Shown here one piece after another: positions 8,499 through 16,906 of a stretch of 64,000 nucleotides of DNA. The DNA is from Kitasatospora sp. MAA19. Its GTDB lineage: Bacteria; Actinomycetota; Actinomycetes; Streptomycetales; Streptomycetaceae. The notes below the pieces were generated by a model, which made no database searches, was not told the DNA's origin, and worked only from the letters and a program-made list of their open reading frames with translations. The position numbers were made by a program, and so were the translations under genes. The stretch's first letter is position 1. Every line of letters starts with the position of its first letter. The DNA is taken from NCBI RefSeq assembly GCF_029894125.1, contig NZ_JARXYZ010000022.1:62001-126000 (forward strand). The letters are read 5' to 3'.

Positions 8499-9176
8499 AT
8501 GGGCAAAGTCCTCGGTGACGTGCTGGGGCTTGCGGCCGGTGTCGCGGTCAGCCCGCTCCCGATCATCGCCATCATCCTCACCCTCGCCACGCCTCGGGGA
8601 CGTCTCAACGGATTGCTCTTCGCCGCCGGCTGGATCCTGGGACTCTCGGCACTGGGCGCGGTGATGCTGGCGATCGCCTCCCCCGCAGGTGCCTCCGCCC
8701 GCGATCACCCGGCCACCTGGGTGGGAGTTCTCAAGCTCGCTCTGGGCGTGCTGCTCGTCCTCTTCGGCGCCCGGCAGTGGCACCGGCGCCCGGTGGATCC
8801 CTCGCAAGCTCAGCTGCCGAAGTGGATGGGCGCGATCGACCGCCTCACGCCGGTCAAGGTGTTCGGACTCGGAACGGCCCTGGCCGCGCTCAACGCCAAG
8901 AACGCCCCGCTGACCATCGCCGCAGGCGCCGCGATCGGCTCAGCCGGACTACCGGTCGGGCAGCAGATCGCGTCGCTGGCGATCTTCGTCCTGATCGCCT
9001 CCCTCGGCCTGCTGGCCCCACTGGGGGTCTTCCTGCTCGGAGGAGAGCGAGCGAGAACCACGCTCGGCGGTTGGAAAGACTGGGCGGCCCAGCACAATGT
9101 CGCTGTGATGGCGGCCCTGTTCTTCGTTCTTGGGTTGAAACTGCTCGGAGACGGCATCTCCATCCTCACCTCCTGA
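8499..9176 (+). CDS. GAP-family integral membrane protein (Sap/SfLAP-like)
   Basis: A 225-residue protein with six predicted membrane segments, arranged as three helices, a loop (ARQWHRRPVDPSQAQLPKW) and three more. It matches the GAP/Sap family, related to LysE exporters and to a mycobacterial protein linked to glycolipid export. The opening LGDVLGLAAGVAVSPLPIIAIILTLATPRGR and the central GLGTALAALNAKNAPLTIAAGAAIGSA are typical. The ATG at 8499 follows TGGAGG. It stands alone, diverging from the peroxidase operon. Substrate unknown. The stop codon lies in the first copy of a 16-bp direct repeat (9171-9186 and 9192-9207). Confidence 0.78.
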   Translation: MGKVLGDVLGLAAGVAVSPLPIIAIILTLATPRGRLNGLLFAAGWILGLSALGAVMLAIASPAGASARDHPATWVGVLKLALGVLLVLFGARQWHRRPVDPSQAQLPKWMGAIDRLTPVKVFGLGTALAALNAKNAPLTIAAGAAIGSAGLPVGQQIASLAIFVLIASLGLLAPLGVFLLGGERARTTLGGWKDWAAQHNVAVMAALFFVLGLKLLGDGISILTS

Positions 9177-9337
9177 CAGGCGTGGCGGTGGTCCTGACAG
9201 GCGTGGCCGTGTGGTCCGCGCAGACGTGCGGACCCTGGGGCCAATGCCACTGACCTGGTGGCCTGCCGGAGCCTTTGGGCCCCGGCATCGCCGCAGGTCA
9301 ACGACTTTCGGGCGCTGTCAAGTCAGTGGCCTTGGCC

Positions 9338-10804
9338 CTAGACCGGCAGCAGGCGGGCGATCAGCTCGGTGAGGCGGCGGGCGTTGCGGCAGGAGTGCAT
9401 CTCCACGACGTCCGTGTAGGCGAGGGCGGCGGAGTCGCCGGTCGGCCAGAGGGCGGGCTGCTCGGGGTTGAGCCAGTAGACCCGCCGGGCGCGGCCGGCG
9501 ATCCGGCGCAGCGCGTCCAGGTTCGGGTCGCGGTGGTTGTTGCGGGCGTCGCCGAGGATCAGCACGCTGGTGCGCGGGCCGACCGCGTCGAGGTGCCGCT
9601 CGGCGAACTCGCCCAGGGCGGAGCCGTAGTCGCTGTTGCCGTGGTGGCCCATCACCTTGGCCTCGGCGAGGATCCGGGCGGCGAGCCGGGCCGGGTCGGC
9701 GCCGCCGCGCGACAGCAGGGCCGTCACCTCGGCGGTGCGGTTGACGAAGGCGAACACCCGTACCTTGCTGAACTGCTCGTTCATCGCCTGCACCAGCAGC
9801 ATGGTGAAGTCGGCGAACCCGGCGACCGAGCCGGAGACGTCGCACAGCAGCACCAGCTCCGGCCGGGCCGGGCGGCGCAGCCGGTACGCCGGGCGCAGCG
9901 GCACCCCGCCGGTGGACAGCGAGCGGCGCAGGGTGCGGCGCAGGTCGATCTGCCCGCGTGCGGCGCGGCGGCGCCGGGCGGCCAGCCGGGTGGCCAGCTT
10001 GCGGGCCAACGGGTGGACGGTGCGGCGCAGTTCGGCCAGCTGGTCGCGGCCGGCGGCGAGGAAGTCGATCCGGTCGGCGGTGGGGGCGACGGCGCGCTCG
10101 GCGATCCGCTCGGCGCCGCGCAGCTCGGCGACCCGGCGGCGGGCCTCGGTGGTGACTAGGGCGCGGAAGTCCTGGATGCGGCGGCGGATCTCGTCGGCGA
10201 GCACGCGGTCGGAGAGGTCCGGGGCGCCGGCCTGCTCGCGCAGGGCGGCGAGGATCCGGGCGAGGAGCGTCTCGGGGGCGAGCCGGCCGAGGGCCTGGTG
10301 AGCCGACCAGCCGTCCGAGGTCGGCGTGTTGCCGGTGCCGTACCGGCCGAAGGCCTCCACCACCTCGCGGGCCAGCCGGGACTGGGCGGTCCGGTCGTCG
10401 GCGGCGAGGGCGGCGGCGAGGCGTTCGCGCAGGTCGTCGCGGAGCGGGTCGGGTCGGCCGAAGCGCGGTGGCGGGGGGTCGTCCGGCTTCCTGGGCGGGT
10501 TCCCGTCCGGGTGTTCGGCCGGGTGTCCGGCCGGGTGGGTGCGCAGGGCCTCGGGGGTGCCGACGCCGAGCGGGAAGAACAGGTCGAAGGTGGCGTCGAA
10601 GACGGCCCGTTGGCCGTCCGAGCGCAGCAGCGCGGCGGCCAGACCGGCCCGCATCTGCTCGCGGTCGGCGAGCCCGAGGACGTCGAGGACGGCCGCCGCG
10701 TCCACGGTCTCGGCCGGGCCGATCCGCAGGCCGTGCCCGCGCAGCGCGCGGACCAGGCCGGTGAGCCGGGTGGCGGTGTCGGCCGGTGGCGGGGCGGTGG
10801 TCAT
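9338..10804 (-). CDS. VWA-domain protein, CoxE-like
   Basis: A 488-residue protein with an N-terminal helical region and a C-terminal von Willebrand factor A domain. The metal-ion site is complete: LLCDVSGSVAGF gives the DxSxS motif, with the later LILGDARNN aspartate. The family works with MoxR ATPases as a chaperone pair for metal or cofactor insertion into partner enzymes. Its ATG at 10804 overlaps the MoxR stop by 4 bp (ATGA), so the two are co-translated. No carbon-monoxide dehydrogenase or other obvious client is next to it. A Pro/Gly-rich linker (HPAGHPAEHPDGNPPRKPDDPPPP) separates the N-terminal region from the rest. Confidence 0.85.
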   Translation of the reverse strand: MTTAPPPADTATRLTGLVRALRGHGLRIGPAETVDAAAVLDVLGLADREQMRAGLAAALLRSDGQRAVFDATFDLFFPLGVGTPEALRTHPAGHPAEHPDGNPPRKPDDPPPPRFGRPDPLRDDLRERLAAALAADDRTAQSRLAREVVEAFGRYGTGNTPTSDGWSAHQALGRLAPETLLARILAALREQAGAPDLSDRVLADEIRRRIQDFRALVTTEARRRVAELRGAERIAERAVAPTADRIDFLAAGRDQLAELRRTVHPLARKLATRLAARRRRAARGQIDLRRTLRRSLSTGGVPLRPAYRLRRPARPELVLLCDVSGSVAGFADFTMLLVQAMNEQFSKVRVFAFVNRTAEVTALLSRGGADPARLAARILAEAKVMGHHGNSDYGSALGEFAERHLDAVGPRTSVLILGDARNNHRDPNLDALRRIAGRARRVYWLNPEQPALWPTGDSAALAYTDVVEMHSCRNARRLTELIARLLPV

Positions 10805-11682
10805 GCGACGGTCAGCTTCTGCGCGGCCTTCCGGATGTCGTCCTGGTGCTTGAGGATCACTCCGAGGGTGTCCTGGACGACCGCCTCGTCGAGGGTGTCC
10901 GCGCCGAGCGCGAGCAGGGTACGGGCCCAGTCGATGGTCTCCGCGACGGACGGCGCCTTGCGCAGTTCCATCGCGCGCAGCGCGCCGACCACCCGGACCA
11001 GCGAGGCGGCCAGCGTGTCGTCCAGGCCGGGCACCTTGAGCCGGACGATGTGGCGCTCCAACTCGGCGTCCGGGTAGTCGAGGTGGAGGAAGAGGCAGCG
11101 GCGGCGCAGCGCCTCGGACAGCTCGCGGGTGGCGTTGGAGGTGAGCAGGACGAAGGGCCGCCGGCTCGCGGTGATGGTGCCGAGCTCGGGCACGGTGACC
11201 TGGAAGTCGCTGAGCACCTCCAGCAGCAGCGCCTCCACCTCGACGTCGGCCTTGTCCATCTCGTCGATCAGCAGCACCGTGGGCTCGTCGCCGCGGATGG
11301 CGGTGAGCAGGGGGCGGGTGAGCAGGAACTCCTCGGCGAAGATGTCGGTGCGGGCCTGGTCCCAGCCCTCGTCGCGGCCGGCGGTGATCCGCAGCAGCTG
11401 TTTGGCGTGGTTCCACTCGTAGAGCGCGCGGGCCTCGTCGATGCCCTCGTAGCACTGCAGCCGGACCAGCCGGGCCCGGCCGACCGCGGCCACCGCCTTG
11501 GCGAGTTCGGTCTTGCCGACGCCGGCCGGGCCCTCGACCAGCAGCGGCTTGCCGAGCCGGTCGGCGAGGAAGACGGTGGTGGCCACGGCGGTGGAGGCCA
11601 GGTAGCCGGTGGCGGCCAGCTGGTCGGCGGTGTCCGCCACCGATGCGAAGAAGCCCGTGCCGTCGCCGTCGCCGCTGCCCAT
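10801..11682 (-). CDS. MoxR-type AAA+ ATPase
   Basis: A 293-residue AAA+ ATPase. Walker A is GPAGVGKTELAK (about 51-62), Walker B is VLLIDEMDKAD, and the sensor/arginine region reads LLTSNATRELSEALRRRC. MoxR ATPases act in the cytoplasm as chaperones that remodel or activate partner complexes, usually with a VWA protein; that partner overlaps directly downstream. The start at 11682 gives MGSGDGDGTGFF, with a short glycine-rich lead before the domain. The cluster is only two genes, so the client is not evident. Confidence 0.9.
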   Translation of the reverse strand: MGSGDGDGTGFFASVADTADQLAATGYLASTAVATTVFLADRLGKPLLVEGPAGVGKTELAKAVAAVGRARLVRLQCYEGIDEARALYEWNHAKQLLRITAGRDEGWDQARTDIFAEEFLLTRPLLTAIRGDEPTVLLIDEMDKADVEVEALLLEVLSDFQVTVPELGTITASRRPFVLLTSNATRELSEALRRRCLFLHLDYPDAELERHIVRLKVPGLDDTLAASLVRVVGALRAMELRKAPSVAETIDWARTLLALGADTLDEAVVQDTLGVILKHQDDIRKAAQKLTVA

Positions 11683-11839
11683 GCCCCGCCCCGTTCCTGT
11701 CGGCCGTGTCCGTGCGGCAGCACCCTACCCGCCGGTCACTTCGCTGTCGCGGGGGTGGCGCGGGCGCCTCCCTGGTGCATGGCTAGGCTGCCTGCGAGTG
11801 GACGTGCGTGACCGAACGTCCGTGACAAGGGGGTCTGAG

Positions 11840-12229
11840 GTGGACGTGCTGGGGCTCGGTGCCGTGTCGTGGTGGTGGATCGCCATCCTGGCGACGGCGG
11901 TGTTCCTGGTGCTGATGGTGCCGGAGATGCCCACGCGCGAGTACCGGATCCGCACCGCGCTGGCGCCGTTCGCCATGGCGGTCTTCGCGCTGGGCAGTTA
12001 CGCGGCGAAGCAGCTGGAGGAGGCCACCGTCCTGGCGATGTACACGTCGGTGGTGCTGATCTTCCCGCTGGGTGCCATCGGCCACCGCAAGGAGCTGGCC
12101 CGGCGGTTGATGGAGGCGAAGCGCAAGGGGGAGTCGGAGGACAGGACCTGGCCGCCGACGATGGTGGGCCAGACCTTCCTGGCCGCCGCCGTGATGGTGG
12201 CGGTGTACTGCGTCTGGATCGCCCCGTAG
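11840..12229 (+). CDS. Small four-helix membrane protein, unknown function
   Basis: A 129-residue protein with four hydrophobic segments: WWWIAILATAVFLVLMV, LAPFAMAVFALGSYAA, VLAMYTSVVLIFPLGAIG and TFLAAAVMVAVYCVWI. No family is recognised. I chose GTG 11840 because AAGGGGG lies about 7-8 bases upstream; an in-frame GTG at 11798 would only add a charged stretch. The gene diverges from the MoxR/VWA pair and ends at a strong hairpin. It may be a channel-like or stress membrane protein, but nothing in the sequence says so. Confidence 0.65.
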   Translation: MDVLGLGAVSWWWIAILATAVFLVLMVPEMPTREYRIRTALAPFAMAVFALGSYAAKQLEEATVLAMYTSVVLIFPLGAIGHRKELARRLMEAKRKGESEDRTWPPTMVGQTFLAAAVMVAVYCVWIAP

Positions 12230-12247
12230 ACCCTGGACCTGACGAAG

Positions 12248-12280
12248 CGGCGTACGGCGACCCCGGGTCGCCGTACGCCG
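12248..12280. terminator. Bidirectional terminator hairpin
   Basis: A perfect 13-bp stem (12248-12260 with 12268-12280, arm CGGCGTACGGCGA) and a CCCCGGG loop lie between a plus-strand gene ending at 12229 and a minus-strand gene ending at 12330. It can serve both. Confidence 0.8.
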
Positions 12281-12329
12281 TTCGTTCGTTCCGGCCCGCC
12301 CGGGGCGTCGGGCGACCGTCAGCCGACCG

Positions 12330-13001
12330 TCAGTTGACGAAGACGAGCGGGCTGCCCGCCACCGAGGTGTCGGTGACCGGGCCGTAGGTGGCGCTGAAGT
12401 AGCCGGTCGAGAAGCACAGGCCGGAGCCGGAGACCAGGCTGAACGGCTGGCTGGAGAAGCCGATGGTGTTGCCGGTGTTCGAGGTGGTGCCGGAGATGCC
12501 GGTGGTGGTCTGGTAGACGCAGTTGATGCTGCCGAGGATGGTGTTGAGCACCACCGTGGTCTTCATCGCGCCGGCCGCTCCGGGGGTGAGGGAGACCGGG
12601 TTGCCGGGGCCGTCGCCGACGGTGTTGGTGAACGGCAGGTTGTTGACGGTGATGCTCTTGACGCCGGTGACGCCGAGGACGTTGGAGGAGCAGGAGCCGA
12701 AGGTCTGGGTGTTGAGCTGCTCCACCGCGTTGCCGGGGGCGGCCGGGTTGGCCGTCACGGTGGCGGAGAAGGCGGAGTTGGCGCAACTGATGCCGCTGGA
12801 GCCGGTGGCGCTGTTGTAGAAGGTGGCGTTGGTGCCCGAGACCAGGTTGGCGGTGAGGACGTCGCCGACGGCGACGTCCGGGCCGGTCGAGCTGCCGGTG
12901 GTCAGGACCGCGGAGCCGTCGGCCTGGGCGGGTGCGACGGCCGCGCAGGTGAGGGCGAGTGCGGCGAGGGCGGCGGTACCGAGGGTGCGGCGAAAGCGCA
13001 T
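12330..13001 (-). CDS. Secreted protein of unknown function
   Basis: 223 residues with a clear Sec signal peptide: basic MRFRRTLG, hydrophobic TAALAALALTCAAVA, cleavage near AQA-DG. The mature part is rich in Thr, Ser, Gly and Asn with several cysteines (ISCANSAF, FGSCSSNVLG, INCVYQTT, GLCFSTGYF), suggesting a disulfide-stabilised beta fold. No catalytic motif is seen. A GGAG box lies upstream of ATG 13001. It diverges from the TetR-DUF6230-DUF6114 set, which also makes an envelope protein, so the two units may be co-regulated. The enzyme labels often given to such proteins are not supported here. Confidence 0.75.
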   Translation of the reverse strand: MRFRRTLGTAALAALALTCAAVAPAQADGSAVLTTGSSTGPDVAVGDVLTANLVSGTNATFYNSATGSSGISCANSAFSATVTANPAAPGNAVEQLNTQTFGSCSSNVLGVTGVKSITVNNLPFTNTVGDGPGNPVSLTPGAAGAMKTTVVLNTILGSINCVYQTTTGISGTTSNTGNTIGFSSQPFSLVSGSGLCFSTGYFSATYGPVTDTSVAGSPLVFVN

Positions 13002-13418
13002 GAGGGTGACTTCTCTCCGTGCGGAGACGGGTGGGGGATGCCCGCGGTGCGGGTGTGATGGCGTGCACGGCGGGGGAGGTGCGTGGGCATGGCGTGCGTG
13101 GCCCGGCGTACCGGGGGCTCCGCGGGCCCGTGGTGCGGCGGGCCCGGCGCCACGGGCCCGCTCGTACGGCACAGCGGTGTGAAGGCACAACGGCGTGAAG
13201 GTGCGGACGTGCGCTGCAGTGCAGTGGGGTGCACGTCGGCGGCTGCCACCGCCGCGGGCCTGCGTCCGCTCGTGGTCCCGTGGCCCGGGCGGTTGGCCCG
13301 GGGCCGTCGGAGCCCTGGAGGTCATCCGGTGGTGACAGGGTCGCCCACCGGTTGGAAACCTGTCAGTGTTGTAAACCCGGCGTTGCGTCAATGTCAAGAC
13401 AGGTCACAGGAGTTGGTG
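13002..13418. promoter_or_regulatory. Divergent promoter region with TetR-type dyads
   Basis: 417 bp between a secreted-protein gene (minus) and tetR (plus). Close to tetR are ACCTGTC (13358-13364) and GACAGGT (13398-13404), perfect inverted arms 33 bases apart. Overlapping the second arm is the palindrome TGTCAAGACA (13392-13401). These are good candidates for the TetR's own operator. The rest is GC-rich and shows no gene. Confidence 0.5.
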
Positions 13419-14171
13419 ATGGAACGGAAACACCTCCGAAGTGCCGACGTGATCCTGCTGCCGGGCGCGCGGACCGGCCGTGACCCGGCCCGGTCGATCA
13501 AGCGCGGGCCGAGCCGGCTGCCCCCGGGCGTGGTCGCCGCCACCCAGCGTGAGCGGCTGCTCGACGGGCTGGTCCACACGGTGGCCGAGCGCGGCTACCA
13601 GCACGCCACGGTCAGCGACATCTGCCGCGCCGCGGGTGTGACCAGGCCGGTCTTCTACGAGCTGTTCAGCGGCAAGGAGGACGCCTTCCTGGCCGCGCAC
13701 CGGCACGGCACCGGGGTGGTGATCCGGCGGATGGCGGCGGCCTTCGCGGCGGAGTCCGACTGGTGCGCCGGGATCCGGCAGGCGCTCGGCGCGATGCTCC
13801 AACTGCTGGCGGGGACACCGGCCTTCGCGACCATGGCGGTGATCGAGATCGAGGCGGTCGGCCCGGCCGGGCGCCGCGAGCGAGACCAACTCCTCACCCG
13901 ATTCCGGGCGTTCTTCGCAGAGGTTCCCCAACCACCCGCTGGTGTACGGCTGATGGAGATGGTGGATGCCGTGGTGGGTGGTGTCTACAGCGCGGTCTAC
14001 CGGCGGATCGACTCCGGTAGGACCGTTCAACTGCCGGAACTCCTACCGGTGTTGAGCATGTTCTGCCTCGCCCCCTTCCTCGGGGCGGCGGAAGCGGCCG
14101 GTCGGCTCGGGTTGCCGATTGGTGAAGATCCTTCGTGCACCCGTATTGACCCGGCCAATACCGAGCAGTAG
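13419..14171 (+). CDS. TetR/AcrR family regulator
   Basis: A 250-residue repressor-type regulator. The helix-turn-helix lies at about residues 47-90: LLDGLVHTVAERGYQHATVSDICRAAGVTRPVFYELFSGKEDAFL. An N-terminal extension of about 40 basic residues precedes it. The ligand domain contains AAFAAESDWCAGIRQALGAMLQLLAGTPAFATMAVIEIEA. ATG 13419 has AGGAG upstream. It stands first before a DUF6230 and a DUF6114 gene, a conserved streptomycete arrangement, and is likely to control them and the divergent secreted protein through the dyads upstream. Ligand unknown; membrane-lipid or envelope signals are plausible guesses. Confidence 0.88.
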   Translation: MERKHLRSADVILLPGARTGRDPARSIKRGPSRLPPGVVAATQRERLLDGLVHTVAERGYQHATVSDICRAAGVTRPVFYELFSGKEDAFLAAHRHGTGVVIRRMAAAFAAESDWCAGIRQALGAMLQLLAGTPAFATMAVIEIEAVGPAGRRERDQLLTRFRAFFAEVPQPPAGVRLMEMVDAVVGGVYSAVYRRIDSGRTVQLPELLPVLSMFCLAPFLGAAEAAGRLGLPIGEDPSCTRIDPANTEQ

Positions 14172-14312
14172 CTTCCCAGTTACTCAACCTGCGGTCCGAC
14201 CGCGCCCGCCCCGCTGCCGAGGGGCGGGCGGCCCGGCCGGGCCGTGGAACGCTGTCCGCGCCAGGGCACCGTGCCAGTGCCTGTACACCCCACCCACCTA
14301 CAGGGAGCACAC

Positions 14313-14969
14313 ATGGCCATGTCCGAGGAGGCCGCCGCCGCGGCCGAGGCACCGGAGACGCCGACCGGCGCCAGGAGAGGTCGGGTACGGCTGAAGCGCA
14401 GCGCCCTGATGGCCGTCCCGGCCGTCGCGGCGGGCGCCGTGCTGATGACCCTCACCGCCCAGGGCGTACTCGCCGCCCAGTTCTCGATCAGCGGCATGCC
14501 GTTCACGATCACTGCGGACAGGCTCGACGGCAAGGGCTTCGCGCAGTTCGGCGGCCTGGACTCGATGATCCCCGACAGCCCCAACCAGGGCTCCACCGGC
14601 GGTCAGGTCCTGGTCGCGGTCTCGGCGATCAAGAACGCCCAGATCACCAACCTGTGCCAGAGCGTCGACCTCGGCGGCGTCAACCTGGTGATCCACGCGG
14701 GCGACGGCGGTACTCCCGTCAGCGCCACGGACCTCACCACCGACTCCGACATGCTGTCCGGCGACGCGGAGTTCACCAACATCGAGATCGGCGGCGACGC
14801 CAGCACGTACACCAAGGCTGGCGACAAGGGCAAGGGCAACCCCGGTGTCTTCGGGCAGCAGGCCGACACCGTCGTGCTGACGCACCTCAACCAGCACAAC
14901 TACGCGAGCACGGCGGTCGGGTTCAAGCTGCCCAACCTGCGGCTGAGCTTCAGTTCCAAGGGCTGCTGA
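14313..14969 (+). CDS. DUF6230 family membrane-anchored or secreted protein
   Basis: 218 residues. After a charged N-terminus (ARRGRVRLKRS) comes one hydrophobic segment, ALMAVPAVAAGAVLMTLTAQGVLAA, then an extracellular domain starting QFSISGMPFTITADRLDGKGFAQFG. The tail ends in KGC. This matches the actinobacterial DUF6230 family, often annotated loosely as a cholesterol-esterase-like protein; I see no catalytic triad. GGGAG lies 7 bases before ATG 14313; ATG 14319 is an alternative. The following DUF6114 gene begins 2 bp after its stop, so they form one unit. A structural or envelope role is more likely than an enzymatic one. Confidence 0.75.
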   Translation: MAMSEEAAAAAEAPETPTGARRGRVRLKRSALMAVPAVAAGAVLMTLTAQGVLAAQFSISGMPFTITADRLDGKGFAQFGGLDSMIPDSPNQGSTGGQVLVAVSAIKNAQITNLCQSVDLGGVNLVIHAGDGGTPVSATDLTTDSDMLSGDAEFTNIEIGGDASTYTKAGDKGKGNPGVFGQQADTVVLTHLNQHNYASTAVGFKLPNLRLSFSSKGC

Positions 14970-14971
14970 CC

Positions 14972-15478
14972 ATGGCGGAGTCCGTGCCGGAGCCGGCCGG
15001 CCCCGGCGAGGGCGTGGCGGCGGGTGCCGAGGGGACGGCCCCCGCCCCTGCCCCCGCCACCCGCCCGGTCAAACGTGACTGGCGGGGCAAGCGGCCGTTC
15101 TGGGGCGGGCTGCTGGTGTTCCTCGGCGGCGCCGAGATCCTGTTCGTCGAGCGCGCCCCGTTGCCCGTCATCCTGCACGTCGGGATCCAGGGCCTGGCCG
15201 GGTACCTGGTACCGGCGGTGATGGTGGTGTGCGGTCTGCTGATCCTGTTCAACCCGGCTCAGCGGCTGTTCTACTCCGTCATCGGCGTGCTCGCCTCGCT
15301 GGCCAGCTGGCTCACCTCCAACTTCGGCGGCTTCCTGATCGGGATGCTGCTCGGGCTGGTGGGCTCCTGCCTCACCTTCGGCTGGCTGCCCGAGCAGCCG
15401 CTGCGCCGGGGGCGGCAGCGGCGGGAGGACCGGCGCCAGGAACGCCGATCCTCCCGGGCCAAGACGGTCGGGGTGTAG
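14972..15478 (+). CDS. DUF6114 family membrane protein
   Basis: 168 residues. A Pro/Ala/Glu-rich N-terminus of about 45 residues is followed by WRGKRPFWGGLLVFLGGAEILF and further hydrophobic segments (GYLVPAVMVVCGLLILF, FYSVIGVLASLASWLTS, GFLIGMLLGLVGSCLTF), then a basic Arg-rich tail on the cytoplasmic side. It matches the DUF6114 family, which always travels with DUF6230. It starts 2 bp after the DUF6230 stop. Role unknown; it may anchor or export the DUF6230 partner. The stop codon lies inside a 24-bp perfect tandem duplication. Confidence 0.75.
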   Translation: MAESVPEPAGPGEGVAAGAEGTAPAPAPATRPVKRDWRGKRPFWGGLLVFLGGAEILFVERAPLPVILHVGIQGLAGYLVPAVMVVCGLLILFNPAQRLFYSVIGVLASLASWLTSNFGGFLIGMLLGLVGSCLTFGWLPEQPLRRGRQRREDRRQERRSSRAKTVGV

Positions 15479-15512
15479 GGCGCCCCGGCGGTCGGGGTGT
15501 AGGGCGCCCCGG
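15465..15512. repeat. 24-bp tandem duplication spanning a stop codon
   Basis: Two perfect adjacent copies, 15465-15488 and 15489-15512 (unit begins CGGTCGGGGTGTAGGG). The first copy holds the DUF6114 stop codon. It looks like a recent duplication; a strong terminator follows 9 bp later. Confidence 0.9.
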
Positions 15513-15520
15513 CCCGCGAT

Positions 15521-15565
15521 GACGCCCGCCCCCTGGTGTTGGGAGAGCACCGGGGGGCGGGCGTC
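15521..15565 (+). terminator. Strong terminator after the TetR/DUF6230/DUF6114 unit
   Basis: An 18-bp stem (GACGCCCGCCCCCTGGTG at 15521-15538, pairing with 15548-15565, one T:G wobble) with a 9-base loop lies 43 bp after the DUF6114 stop. It can also act for the convergent alcohol dehydrogenase. Confidence 0.85.
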
Positions 15566-15625
15566 GCCGGGTACGGGGCGCCGGGGCGCCGCTGAGGTCG
15601 GGGCTCCGGCTGCGGACCTGCGGGA

Positions 15626-16735
15626 TCAGATCGTCGCGGCGTCGATCACGAAGCGGAACCGGACGTCGCCGGCCAGCACCCGCCGGTAGGCCTCGTTGAT
15701 CTGCTCGGCGCGGATCAGCTCGATCTCGGCGGTGATGCCGTGCTCGCCGCAGAAGTCCAGCATCTCCTGGGTGCCGGGCAGCCCGCCGATCATCGAGCCG
15801 GCCAGCGAGCGGCGGCCGGTGAGCAGCGCGTGCGCGTTCACCGTGACCGGCTTCTCCGGTGCGCCGACCTGCACCAGGGTGCCGTCGGTGCGCAGCAGGC
15901 CGAGGTAGGCGCTCAGGTCGAGGTCGGCGGAGACCGTGTTGACGATCAGGTCGAAGGTGCCCGCGAGCTCGGTGAAGGTGGCCGGGTCGGAGGTGGCCCG
16001 GTAGTGGTCGGCGCCGAGCTTCAGCCCGTCCTCCCGCTTGCGCAGCGACTGGCTGAGCACCGTGACCTCCGCGCCCATGGCGTGGGCGATCTTCACGCCC
16101 ATGTGGCCGAGCCCGCCGAGGCCCACGATCGCGACCTTCCGGCCCGGGCCCGCGCCCCAGTGCGCGAGCGGCGAGTACAGGGTGATCCCGGCGCACAGCA
16201 GCGGCGCGGCGGCGTCCAGCGGCAGGTTGTCGGGGATGCGCAGCGCGTACCCCTCGTCGACGACCAGCTCCGAGGAGTAGCCGCCGTAGGTCGGCAGGCC
16301 GTCGTGGCCGACGCCGTTGTAGGTGAAGACGGCGCCGCCCTGGCCGGTGCAGTACTGCTGCAGGCCGGCCCGGCAGTTGTCGCACTCCCGGCAGGAGTCG
16401 ACGAAGCAGCCGACCCCGACCCGGTCGCCGACCTGCCAGCGGGTGACGCCCGGGCCGACCGCGCGGACCACGCCGGCGATCTCGTGGCCCGGCACCATCG
16501 GAAAGATGCCGGAGCCCCAGTCCTCGCCGACCTGGTGGATGTCGGAGTGGCAGATGCCGGAGAACTTGATGTCGATCACGATGTCGTGCTCGCCCACCGC
16601 CCGGCGGGTGATGGTGGTCTTCTCCAGCGGGGCGTCCGGCCGCGCCGCGGCGTAGGCGGCGACCGTGCGGGTGGTGCCCTCGGGGGCGACCTCGGTGGTG
16701 CTCGTCGTCATGGCGTTCGTCGTCGTGTTCGTCAT
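15626..16735 (-). CDS. Zinc-type NAD(P)-dependent alcohol dehydrogenase (CAD/YahK-like)
   Basis: 369 residues, a cinnamyl-alcohol-dehydrogenase-like member of the medium-chain family, which usually reduces broad aldehydes with NADPH. Catalytic zinc motif FSGICHSDIHQVGEDWG, GHEIAGVV, structural zinc CRECDNCRAGLQQYC and cofactor motif GLGGLGHMGVKIAHAMGAEVTVLS are all intact. The first Met (16735) gives a Thr-rich lead; Met9 at 16711 is an alternative. It diverges from an XRE regulator across a 171-bp region with five regularly spaced CGTACG elements, so that regulator probably controls it, perhaps in response to toxic aldehydes or electrophiles. Confidence 0.9.
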   Translation of the reverse strand: MTNTTTNAMTTSTTEVAPEGTTRTVAAYAAARPDAPLEKTTITRRAVGEHDIVIDIKFSGICHSDIHQVGEDWGSGIFPMVPGHEIAGVVRAVGPGVTRWQVGDRVGVGCFVDSCRECDNCRAGLQQYCTGQGGAVFTYNGVGHDGLPTYGGYSSELVVDEGYALRIPDNLPLDAAAPLLCAGITLYSPLAHWGAGPGRKVAIVGLGGLGHMGVKIAHAMGAEVTVLSQSLRKREDGLKLGADHYRATSDPATFTELAGTFDLIVNTVSADLDLSAYLGLLRTDGTLVQVGAPEKPVTVNAHALLTGRRSLAGSMIGGLPGTQEMLDFCGEHGITAEIELIRAEQINEAYRRVLAGDVRFRFVIDAATI

Positions 16736-16780
16736 GCTTCCAGCCTGCGGCGGCGCGGAGCGGCCAACCAGTCCCGAGGT

Positions 16781-16855
16781 CTTCGTACGAAGTCAGGACG
16801 TACGAACCCCGGGCGTAGGGAAACCGGACGTACGACCAGGGAGCGTACGCATGGC
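16781..16855. promoter_or_regulatory. Five 15-bp iterons with a CGTACG core in a divergent promoter
   Basis: The cores begin at 16784, 16799, 16814 (degenerate, CGTAGG), 16829 and 16844, exactly 15 bp apart. The first sits in a perfect 12-bp palindrome CTTCGTACGAAG (16781-16792); the second and fourth share GGACGTACGA. They lie between the alcohol dehydrogenase and the XRE gene. Regular spacing with palindromic cores is what a cooperatively binding regulator would need, and the adjacent XRE protein is the obvious candidate. Confidence 0.75.
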
Positions 16856-16906
16856 AGTGTCACCCTGGCCCGCCCTGTCCGCGCGGATCCCCCGCATACT
16901 GCAGAC

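Noticed and set aside
6213..9176. 987-residue plus-strand open frame over the peroxidase genes
   Set aside because: It is an antisense-frame product of the GC-rich minus-strand genes; only its last 225 codons (GAP-family protein from 8499) are real.
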